Positions 15,127-20,795 of a DNA stretch of 30,109 bases are shown here, piece after piece (within the stretch, counting starts at the first letter, position 1; every line of letters starts with the position of its first letter). The notes below the pieces were generated by a model. That model searched no databases. It saw only the letters and a list, made by a program, of their open reading frames with translations, and had not been told where the DNA came from. A program made the translations under genes and the position numbers. This DNA comes from CAYMDJ01 sp964537525 (GTDB taxonomy: Archaea; Aenigmatarchaeota; Aenigmatarchaeia; QMZP01), in assembly GCA_964537525.1 (NCBI GenBank), contig CAZIAB010000006.1:1-30109 (forward strand), written 5' to 3'.

Positions 15127-15750
15127 TTTCATGTACCTCTCTTCCCACTCGTCTATCTCCCTGTCTGTCGGTCTCTCCTGTTTCCGTCTTTTCCTCCGCA
15201 GGGGTTCAGCATATTTATCGTGGAGGAGGAGGCCCGCAGCTATCCCTATCCCTATTCCGAAGATGTGGGCCTCGTGGGCTATGTTGTCCGGGGCAGGTAT
15301 CCCCAGGATATCGATGAGTATCCAGACTGCGGCAGCGATTATCATGGGCATTGGAGCACCCATCACCCACACGGCCAGCCTCGGCCTCAGCAAGGCCAGG
15401 CAGCCTATCACGCCGAAGACCGCGCCCGATGCGCCGATGGAAGCCGTGTAAAGTAAGACGCCTGCAATTCCTGCAGCAAGTCCGGAAACGAGGTAGATGG
15501 CAAGGAACTTCCTGCTGCCTATCACGCTCTCGAGTATCGAGCCGAAGAGAAGGAGCGCGAACATGTTGTATCCGATGTGGATGATGTCCGCGTGGACGAG
15601 CGTGTAACTAATCAGGGTCCATGGCCTTGCCCACACCCCTGAAGAGACTAGCGCAAGGGAGTTGAACACCTCCCAGTACCAGAACTGCTGGAGCAGGAAA
15701 ACCAGCCCGCAAATGGCTGCAATCGAAAGGGTGGCGTAGGGGTATCTCAT
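15124..15750 (-). CDS. Rhomboid family intramembrane serine protease
   Basis: The 208-residue protein has about six membrane helices and the rhomboid motifs: HADIIHIGYNM after helix 1, GASGAVFG with catalytic S109, and AHEAHIFG with H162. Rhomboids cleave membrane proteins within the bilayer. The C-terminal tail (LRRKRRKQERPTDREIDEWEERYMK) is charged and cytoplasmic. The stop codon TAA lies inside the terminal repeat of element copy C. A possible substrate would be a membrane-anchored surface protein, but nothing here identifies one. Confidence 0.9.
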   Translation of the reverse strand: MRYPYATLSIAAICGLVFLLQQFWYWEVFNSLALVSSGVWARPWTLISYTLVHADIIHIGYNMFALLLFGSILESVIGSRKFLAIYLVSGLAAGIAGVLLYTASIGASGAVFGVIGCLALLRPRLAVWVMGAPMPMIIAAAVWILIDILGIPAPDNIAHEAHIFGIGIGIAAGLLLHDKYAEPLRRKRRKQERPTDREIDEWEERYMK

Positions 15751-15797
15751 TGTAAAGGTTTCGCCCGGGGGCTTATATTTATTGCACGCTTCCTGGG

Positions 15798-16220
15798 TTA
15801 GTTAGAACTCTTGGCTTCGAGTATACTCTTGGCGAACTTCCTTGCTGCCTCGAGGTCCTTCTTGGTGGGGCCCTTCCTGCTGAAGAACATGAATTTCCCA
15901 CGGCATCCCCACTTCCCGATTATCTTTGCGCCGGCTTTCCTGAAGATGTCCTCCATCTCCGTCACTGCATTGAACTGCCCGCCGAAGGTCCCGAATATCG
16001 CAATCTTCTTGTCCTTTATCTTCACCTTGTGGGTTATGCCGAGTATCTCGTTGTCAGGCTCCACGCCATAGTTCCCGGAGCCTATGAAGGCGATGTCAAA
16101 ATCAGTTATCCTGGGATTCTTCATGAGGTCCTTTGGCCTGGTCTTGGCTTCCTCTGCTATTGCCTCTGCGAGCATCTTCGTGGTCCCGCCCCTGGAGATG
16201 TAGAGAACCTCGACCCTCAT
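15798..16220 (-). CDS. Flavodoxin-domain protein
   Basis: The 140-residue protein has a flavodoxin fold: an N-terminal strand and phosphate loop (VEVLYISRGGTTKMLAEAIAEE), a middle FDIAFIGSGNYG segment and an IAIFGTFGGQ segment that would cup FMN. It should carry electrons for a redox partner in the cytoplasm. A box GTTTTATATCC lies about 25 bases before the ATG on the minus strand. No partner gene is evident. Confidence 0.85.
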   Translation of the reverse strand: MRVEVLYISRGGTTKMLAEAIAEEAKTRPKDLMKNPRITDFDIAFIGSGNYGVEPDNEILGITHKVKIKDKKIAIFGTFGGQFNAVTEMEDIFRKAGAKIIGKWGCRGKFMFFSRKGPTKKDLEAARKFAKSILEAKSSN

Positions 16221-16263
16221 GCTATTATTTTGTCAGGAGGATATAAAACCTTATGCTGGCGGG

Positions 16264-16530
16264 CTACCTTCCGAATGTCCTTACCACTCCGCGCAACATC
16301 AGGTATATCGCGGCAAGGATTATGGTGTATTCTATTATCATGCCTGCCGCGAAGCTCGCCAGATTGCTCTCACCAGTGACCGATGGGCTTGTTTCCGCTG
16401 CCATGGGGAGCTGGAGGGCAGCGCTTCCCAGGCTCGTCGAGAACCCCTGGTCAAGGTAGTAAGTGTTCATCAATAGAAAGAGAAACGAGGATACAACGAG
16501 CGAGAGGGCGAGCGTGCTTTTCCTGTCCAT
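16264..16530 (-). CDS. Small two-helix membrane protein
   Basis: This 88-residue protein has a membrane helix at about residues 7-22 and another near residues 59-79 (FAAGMIIEYTIILAAIYLML), separated by a Ser/Ala/Pro-rich loop. No family is recognised. AAATAAAAG about 25 bases upstream suggests its own promoter, and AATTCTATAGC precedes the ATG. It lies between the flavodoxin and GNAT genes on the same strand. Confidence 0.65.
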   Translation of the reverse strand: MDRKSTLALSLVVSSFLFLLMNTYYLDQGFSTSLGSAALQLPMAAETSPSVTGESNLASFAAGMIIEYTIILAAIYLMLRGVVRTFGR

Positions 16531-16596
16531 GCTATAGAATTGGGCGGGGTGGCTTTTATTTGTTTAATTCGGGAGCTGGCGGGAATCCGGGGCATG

Positions 16597-17025
16597 TTAG
16601 AGATATTTCTCCATCCAAGTAAAACCATAACCCGTTTTAAATCCGAACGATTTGAGAAGCTCTGATGATGACTTGTTTTCTGGTTTTACCAGCGCGGATA
16701 CGTATCTTATCCCTTTATTTTTCAGCTGGTTCATGCATTCCCTTATTAAATCCGATCCCACTCCCCTTTTTCTGAAGGATTCGTCAACAAAAAGGTTTTC
16801 TATTTTTGCCGTTCGTGTTGGATTGTGCAGCATGCATAACAAATGGCCTATTACCCTTTTCTCATGCTCCGCAACCAGAAGCACGTCATCCCGGCTCTTT
16901 ACCCAACCCAGCAGCTCTTCCCTTCCCCAGAAAAATGTGTTTTCAGCGACATGGAACATTTTCTCTTTCCTACCCTGCTCATAAACGATTTCCACGTCAT
17001 TCCTCTGCATCTTCCTTATCTTCAT
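16597..17025 (-). CDS. GNAT family N-acetyltransferase
   Basis: The 142-residue protein is a typical single-domain GNAT: IENLFVDESFRKRGVGSDLI contains the acetyl-CoA pyrophosphate loop (RKRGVG), followed by ALVKPENKSSSELLKSFGF, the RimI-like C-terminal motif. It acetylates an amine of unknown identity. Its codons are more A/T-rich than its neighbours, suggesting a later arrival. A TTTAAATTC box on the minus strand lies about 15-20 bases upstream of the ATG. Confidence 0.85.
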   Translation of the reverse strand: MKIRKMQRNDVEIVYEQGRKEKMFHVAENTFFWGREELLGWVKSRDDVLLVAEHEKRVIGHLLCMLHNPTRTAKIENLFVDESFRKRGVGSDLIRECMNQLKNKGIRYVSALVKPENKSSSELLKSFGFKTGYGFTWMEKYL

Positions 17026-17081
17026 AAAAAACCAATGAATTTAAAGTATATTAATCTTAGCGGTCATAATAAAGTGATTTC

Positions 17082-17486
17082 ATGGAGGAATGGAAAGAGC
17101 TTTCTCTTCACCAGCTGAAGAGGCTTGCCAAGGGAAGGGCAGGCAGGATAGCGGAACTCCGGATGGAGCTAAAGGTAATCGAGGGGATAATAGAGGCAAA
17201 GATAAGGTCAGGCGACTTCTCCGGGAAAGAGCTTCCCAGTAACGAGGTTCAAAGGAAGCCTGAACAAAAGGCAGAACCCCAGAGGGAGCAGAAGCCGCAA
17301 GTCCCTCAGGAAGATTCCCAGCAACAGTCACCCAAGCCACAGGAGCCGCTGATAAGGCCGGCCGACCAATCAGCACAGCCGGCGCAGCAGCAGTCGCTTG
17401 GAGAGGAGAGGAAGCACCCTAGTTTTGAGAGGAAAGAGGACAAGCCAAAGCCCTCCAACCCCCACGCATTCAAAGAGATAGATTAG
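17082..17486 (+). CDS. Low-complexity Pro/Gln/Glu-rich protein
   Basis: The 134-residue protein begins with about 45 residues of amphipathic helix (LHQLKRLAKGRAGRIAELRM; VIEGIIEAKI) and then becomes a disordered stretch of Pro, Gln, Glu and Lys with repeated PQ, QP and EP pairs. No family is recognised. The helical head may bind a partner while the tail acts as a tether. Its TAG stop shares one base with the end of element copy E. Confidence 0.6.
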   Translation: MEEWKELSLHQLKRLAKGRAGRIAELRMELKVIEGIIEAKIRSGDFSGKELPSNEVQRKPEQKAEPQREQKPQVPQEDSQQQSPKPQEPLIRPADQSAQPAQQQSLGEERKHPSFERKEDKPKPSNPHAFKEID

Positions 17487-17568
17487 AACCCTTTTACTGC
17501 TAACATTCTCGCCAGATAACCACAAGGCAACTAATTATAACGAGTATTACTTTATTCCAAAAGCGTTC
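17486..17568 (-). repeat. 83-bp element family, copy E
   Basis: On the minus strand it begins GAACGCTTTT (17559-17568) and ends AAAAGGGTTC (17486-17495), pairing except for one G:G. The outer GAAC/GTTC differs from the TAAC/GTTA of copy C yet still pairs. Inner landmarks CTCGTT, GCC, TGGCGA and AGTAAAA align with the other copies at the same spacing. The 3' end shares its last base with the stop codon of the plus-strand gene at 17082. Confidence 0.8.
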
Positions 17569-17690
17569 ACGGAAAAACGGATGTAATCTTGCATGTTGCT
17601 CCCCCGCTTTTCGAACCCAGACCGCAACCAGAACCAATATAAACAATGCTTGGTTAGAATTCTGGGAACGGAAGCTCTCGTAAGCGGGGA
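17569..17690. other. Gene-free spacer
   Basis: Between copy E and the next promoter there is about 120 bp without a gene. It holds TTCACGGAAAA (extending copy E and shared with 12566-12576), TTGCATGTTGC, and CTTGGTTAGAATTCTGG. A TTCGAA near 17608 is reminiscent of a tRNA T-loop, but no stem or acceptor arm surrounds it. Confidence 0.4.
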
Positions 17691-17745
17691 AAGCTTTAAA
17701 TACCACTTGTTATAAATATATAACATAATGTTAGAAATATATAAC
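17691..17745 (+). promoter_or_regulatory. Promoter with double operator for the membrane protein-Xre operon
   Basis: A TATA-like CTTTAAATA (17694-17702) is followed by two near-identical 16-mers: GTTATAAATATATAAC (17709-17724) and GTTAGAAATATATAAC (17730-17745). Each is a near-palindrome with GTTA/TAAC ends, and they start 21 bp apart, two helical turns. They cover the expected transcription start, so binding should repress. The third gene of the operon encodes an Xre-type HTH protein, the obvious candidate for self-repression. Confidence 0.7.
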
Positions 17746-17755
17746 AGGTATCCTT

Positions 17756-18199
17756 ATGGAAGATAAGAAACGGCTCCGGTTCATGAAGGTCTTCGGTGCA
17801 GCGCTCGTGACCTTTATCGTGGCCTTCCTCGCATACATCTTCGTGACAGAGTCAGCATCAGGTTTTGACCCCATGCTCCTCATCATTCTCCTGCCGGCGG
17901 CAGCCATCATAATTGCCCTCATGCTGAACATAAGCAGGCTCGGCGCCGGTGTAAGGTCAGGCCTTCCACTCAGGGACGAGATGTCTGATAAGATAAAGAA
18001 CAGGGCGGGGTACCTGAGCCTAATGGCAACGCTCTACTTCGTGCTGGGCCTCATGTTTTACCACGGGTTCCTGGTGGAGGACTATGGCTTCCCCGGCCTC
18101 GTGGTGAGGCACGCGATGATGGTGACCCTGATTTTCATAATCGGGTCGTTCGGCCTGATATGGTTCATCCTGAACAGGAGAGGGATGTGCGATGAATGA
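17756..18199 (+). CDS. Four-helix membrane protein (DUF2178-like)
   Basis: The 147-residue protein has four membrane helices (about residues 11-30, 39-57, 84-104 and 118-138). A charged cytoplasmic loop in the middle reads RDEMSDKIKNRAGYLSL; the DEMS/T...I...A pattern is typical of DUF2178 membrane proteins found with Xre regulators in archaea. Its function is unknown. It overlaps the next gene by 8 bp, and both have the same layout, so they probably arose by duplication and form a complex. Confidence 0.75.
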   Translation: MEDKKRLRFMKVFGAALVTFIVAFLAYIFVTESASGFDPMLLIILLPAAAIIIALMLNISRLGAGVRSGLPLRDEMSDKIKNRAGYLSLMATLYFVLGLMFYHGFLVEDYGFPGLVVRHAMMVTLIFIIGSFGLIWFILNRRGMCDE

Positions 18200-18563
18200 C
18201 TTGAAATGGCTCGTGTTCAAGGCCGCCATGATAGGGGTGATGCTGGCCCTCCTTCTCTGGAGGAGCTTCGACCAGATGAGCATAACAGTCTCCATGAGCA
18301 TAGTGGTGACCATTGCCGCAATAATGCTGATGAGGAAGAAATACCCTGAAAGATACCGTAAGGATGAGATGACAAGGAAGATAGGCACGTATTCGGCCTC
18401 GTGGTCATGGATGATAACTCTTGTGGTAGTGACTTTCCTTTTCTGGTTTGATTACCTGGGGATGATGCCGCTGTCAGCAAGCAACGTTATATTAATCGTA
18501 TTCGTGACTATGGTATCCACCGTAATCGTTTTCAGGGCGGTTCTGATGAGGAAAGGATTCTGA
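18192..18563 (+). CDS. Four-helix membrane protein, paralogue of the preceding gene
   Basis: The 123-residue protein has four membrane helices and the same central loop as its neighbour (RKDEMTRKIGTYSASWSW against RDEMSDKIKNRAGYLSL). The first helix pair is shorter than in the upstream paralogue. It starts inside the preceding gene and ends 4 bp before the Xre gene. Two paralogous integral membrane proteins with an Xre repressor suggest a small membrane sensor or a stress-induced module. Confidence 0.75.
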   Translation: MNDLKWLVFKAAMIGVMLALLLWRSFDQMSITVSMSIVVTIAAIMLMRKKYPERYRKDEMTRKIGTYSASWSWMITLVVVTFLFWFDYLGMMPLSASNVILIVFVTMVSTVIVFRAVLMRKGF

Positions 18564-18567
18564 GTGT

Positions 18568-18759
18568 ATGAAGAACAGGATAAAGGAGCTAAGGGCAAGG
18601 CACGGCCTGACACAGGAAGAGCTGGCAAAACGGGTAGGGGTAAGGAGGGAGACCATAGTCTTCCTGGAGCAGGGGAAGTACAATCCCTCCCTGAGGCTCG
18701 CCCACGACATAGCCAAATCCCTGAAGACGGGCATAGACGAGCTGTTCGTTTTCGACTAG
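18568..18759 (+). CDS. Xre-family helix-turn-helix regulator
   Basis: The 63-residue protein is a single Cro/CI-type HTH domain: RIKELRARHGLTQEELAKRVGVRRETIVFLEQGKYNPSL, followed by AHDIAKSLKTGIDELFVF. It closely matches the small YozG/HTH_3 regulators that accompany DUF2178-like membrane proteins. Binding is likely as a dimer to the two GTTA(N8)TAAC sites before the operon. It is the operon's last gene; element copy A begins 16 bases later. Confidence 0.9.
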   Translation: MKNRIKELRARHGLTQEELAKRVGVRRETIVFLEQGKYNPSLRLAHDIAKSLKTGIDELFVFD

Positions 18760-18775
18760 TCTGCAATTTTTTGAT

Positions 18776-18858
18776 TAAACTTTTTGGAGCCGATTTGAAT
18801 TCGTTAGTGTTAACTGCCAAAGCGTTAATTGGCGATGTTTTTAAATGTAAAAAGTTTA
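18776..18858 (+). repeat. 83-bp element family, copy A
   Basis: It begins TAAACTTTTT and ends AAAAAGTTTA, a perfect 10-bp inverted repeat, replacing the G:G mismatch of the other copies. Inside, TTAAC pairs with GTTAA and, crossing it, GCCAA pairs with TTGGC. The sequence following the element, AGCGGAATAGCGGAACG, is shared with copy D. Confidence 0.85.
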
Positions 18859-18918
18859 GCGGAATAGCGGAACGGTACTATCACTAAGCTTATTAATGGC
18901 CCGGAAAACAATTACTTC

Positions 18919-20043
18919 ATGAACACCGCTGAAAAGCTGTCCGTACTCGGGGGAGCGGCGAAATGGGATTCCTGCTCATGCGACTGCGTCCCGGAGAGGG
19001 AGAAAACGGACAACAGGGTCGGGGAGAGGCTCAACTGCGCGATAACGAGGAGTATCACCCCCGAGGGGAAAGAGATTTCCCTCTTCAAGACCCTGCAGAC
19101 GAATTCCTGTTCTTACGACTGCAAGTATTGCGCCAACAGCACCAGGTGCCCGAACTCGAGGGTTGCTTCCTTCGGTCCGGATGAACTGGCGAGGACATTC
19201 ATGAAGCTCTACGTTAAGAATTACGTCGAGGGTCTGTTCCTGTCCTCGGGGATAGCCATGGACCCGGAATCCTCGATGGAGGAGATGCTTTCAACGGTCT
19301 CCCTGCTCAGGGAGAGGTTCCTTTTCAGGGGGTATGTTCATCTCAAGGTTCTTCCGGGCTCTTCCATGGAACAGGTCGGGCAAGCAGGAGAGTTGGCCGA
19401 CAGGCTCAGCGTGAACCTGGAAGTTCCCAACAGCTCCAGGCTGAGGGAGGTTTCTGACGTCAAGGAATTCAGGACCGACATCCTGAGGAGGCAGAGATGG
19501 ATAAAACGTGTGGGGGCCAGGGCTGGCCAGACAACCCAGCTCGTTGTGGGCGGGAGTGATGAGCCTGACAGGGAGATACTCAGGATGTCTGACTGGGAAT
19601 ACAGGAACATGTCCCTCAGGAAGATTTATTATTCCGGTTTCGTCCCCCTGCGCGGGACGCCGCTCGAGGAGAAGAATAAGACCCCACGCGAAAGGGAACT
19701 GTCACTGTACAGGGCCGATTTCCTGATGAGGAGCTACGGATACAGCCTCTCCCTCCTTGAGGGTATAATGGATGAGGGGATGCTTCCGATGGGGGACCCG
19801 AAGCTCCACGTCGCAAGGATGGTTCTCGATTCCCCTGTTGACGTTAACGAGGCATCTTATAAAGATCTCGTGATGGTTCCCGGGATAGGGCATCTAAGCG
19901 CTATGAGGATATGCGGTATGCAGAGGGCAAGGGAGAAAATCAGGAGCAGGAGGCAGCTGAGGAACATCGGTGTCGTCCTGAAGAGGGCAGAGCCCTTCCT
20001 CATGGTAGGGGGTCATGTTCAGAAGACACTGGAGGTGTTTTGA
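18919..20043 (+). CDS. Radical SAM DNA modification/repair protein with C-terminal helix-hairpin-helix
   Basis: The 374-residue protein starts with a Cys-rich N-terminus (CSCDC) and has a canonical CX3CX2C cluster motif (CSYDCKYC) with ANSTRCPN after it. A radical SAM barrel follows, with GLFLSSGIAMDPESSMEEML and VHLKVLPGSS. The C-terminus has VNEASYKDLVMVPGIGHLSAMRI, a helix-hairpin-helix that binds DNA. This is the layout of the radical SAM protein family linked to uracil-DNA glycosylase in bacteria and archaea (TIGR03916-like). Chemistry is unknown. It is translationally coupled (TGATG) to the DUF4130-like gene, its usual partner. Confidence 0.85.
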   Translation: MNTAEKLSVLGGAAKWDSCSCDCVPEREKTDNRVGERLNCAITRSITPEGKEISLFKTLQTNSCSYDCKYCANSTRCPNSRVASFGPDELARTFMKLYVKNYVEGLFLSSGIAMDPESSMEEMLSTVSLLRERFLFRGYVHLKVLPGSSMEQVGQAGELADRLSVNLEVPNSSRLREVSDVKEFRTDILRRQRWIKRVGARAGQTTQLVVGGSDEPDREILRMSDWEYRNMSLRKIYYSGFVPLRGTPLEEKNKTPRERELSLYRADFLMRSYGYSLSLLEGIMDEGMLPMGDPKLHVARMVLDSPVDVNEASYKDLVMVPGIGHLSAMRICGMQRAREKIRSRRQLRNIGVVLKRAEPFLMVGGHVQKTLEVF

Positions 20044-20657
20044 TGAGAAGGATGGATGTCAGTCAGATGGTAAGGTATGCAAGGAGGCACAGGAACTTCC
20101 GGGAGAATGACATGGAGTTCCTGAAGGAGCAGTCTGATGGAGAGGTCTCCTCGCAGGCAACGCCAGAATCGAGGAGGCTCTACAACATGGCCAGCGAGGT
20201 GAGGGGAGAACTCCAGAAGCTCAGGGGTTTCCTTCGCCTTGAGATAAACCGGCACGGAATCCTGTATGTCAGGCACACACCCGAGAACGGGATAGAGGAC
20301 CTCCTGGCATGGCACTTCATGTACCGGTTCCCGCTCTTCACCATAGTGATAGGAAGCCAGAGGGGGACGTTCATAGGAAGGAAGAAGACCGTGGAGAAGT
20401 CAGTGGATTCCATGGAGAACATAATAAGGATGCTGGAAGAAACCCTCCCCGAGAGCAGGTTCCTCAGGGACCTTGGGGAGTACGACCCGGAAACCTGGAA
20501 GTCATTCTACGACAGCCAGCTCAACCCATCGAGGGAGAGAAGCCCTAGGAGGAGGATAGCACTGAAGCACCTGAAGATGGAGGGCTTTGCCCACGAGATG
20601 CAGAGGTTCCACGGCGGGAGCCTGGCACCATTCCTGGGAGAAGGGTCACCTGCATAG
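20043..20657 (+). CDS. DUF4130-like DNA metabolism protein
   Basis: The 204-residue protein fits the partner family of the preceding gene (TIGR03915/DUF4130): ELQKLRGFLRLEINRHGILYV, then ENGIEDLLAWHFMYRFP and VIGSQRGTFIGRKK, the usual order 'RMKGFLRF, peH, llA HF.RFp, IhD.rR'. The C-terminus ends in a lysine- and arginine-rich segment. Some bacterial members are fused to a uracil-DNA glycosylase domain, which is absent here. ATG 20043 overlaps the previous TGA by one base, so the two proteins are made together. Its role is likely in DNA repair or base modification. Confidence 0.7.
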   Translation: MRRMDVSQMVRYARRHRNFRENDMEFLKEQSDGEVSSQATPESRRLYNMASEVRGELQKLRGFLRLEINRHGILYVRHTPENGIEDLLAWHFMYRFPLFTIVIGSQRGTFIGRKKTVEKSVDSMENIIRMLEETLPESRFLRDLGEYDPETWKSFYDSQLNPSRERSPRRRIALKHLKMEGFAHEMQRFHGGSLAPFLGEGSPA

Positions 20658-20682
20658 ATGCATCTGGACAGGATAAAATGCA

Positions 20683-20706
20683 CAGGGGCTTAATCCCCTG
20701 TTTTTT
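20683..20706 (+). terminator. Hairpin and T-run terminator
   Basis: CAGGGG at 20683-20688 and CCCCTG at 20695-20700 form a perfect 6-bp stem around CTTAAT, directly followed by six T. It sits 26 bases after the DUF4130 stop, just before element copy B. Archaea mostly terminate on T-runs alone, but hairpin-assisted sites exist. Confidence 0.65.
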
Positions 20707-20709
20707 GGT

Positions 20710-20792
20710 TGAGCTTTTTGGAGCCGATTGGGATTCGTTCCAGTAACCTGCCAAGAGGTTATTTGGCGACGACCTTAACAGTAAAAAGGTCA
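20710..20792 (+). repeat. 83-bp element family, copy B
   Basis: It begins TGAGCTTTTT and ends AAAAAGGTCA, paired with one G:G mismatch. It aligns with copy A over all 83 positions without gaps. TAACCT pairs with AGGTTA, replacing TTAAC/GTTAA of copy A, and GCCAA/TTGGC is retained. Its 3' end is 3 bases from the stop codon of dnaG on the opposite strand. Confidence 0.85.
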
Positions 20793-20795
20793 GTT

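Noticed and set aside
14954..15148. N-terminal extension of the MPGP-like phosphatase
   Set aside because: It would run through element copy C, which is non-coding, and ATG 14953 has a well-placed TATA box.
17595..17640. tRNA gene suggested by TTCGAA
   Set aside because: The flanking bases do not form a T-stem, and no acceptor, D or anticodon arm is found.
12376..20792. The repeats as integron attC sites
   Set aside because: Archaeal integrons exist and the ends have AAC/GTT, but the core motif GTTRRRY is not met, copies point in both directions, and housekeeping dnaG lies beside one. No integrase is visible.
12376..20792. The repeats as a CRISPR array
   Set aside because: Copies are kilobases apart with genes between, 83 bp long and not regularly spaced.
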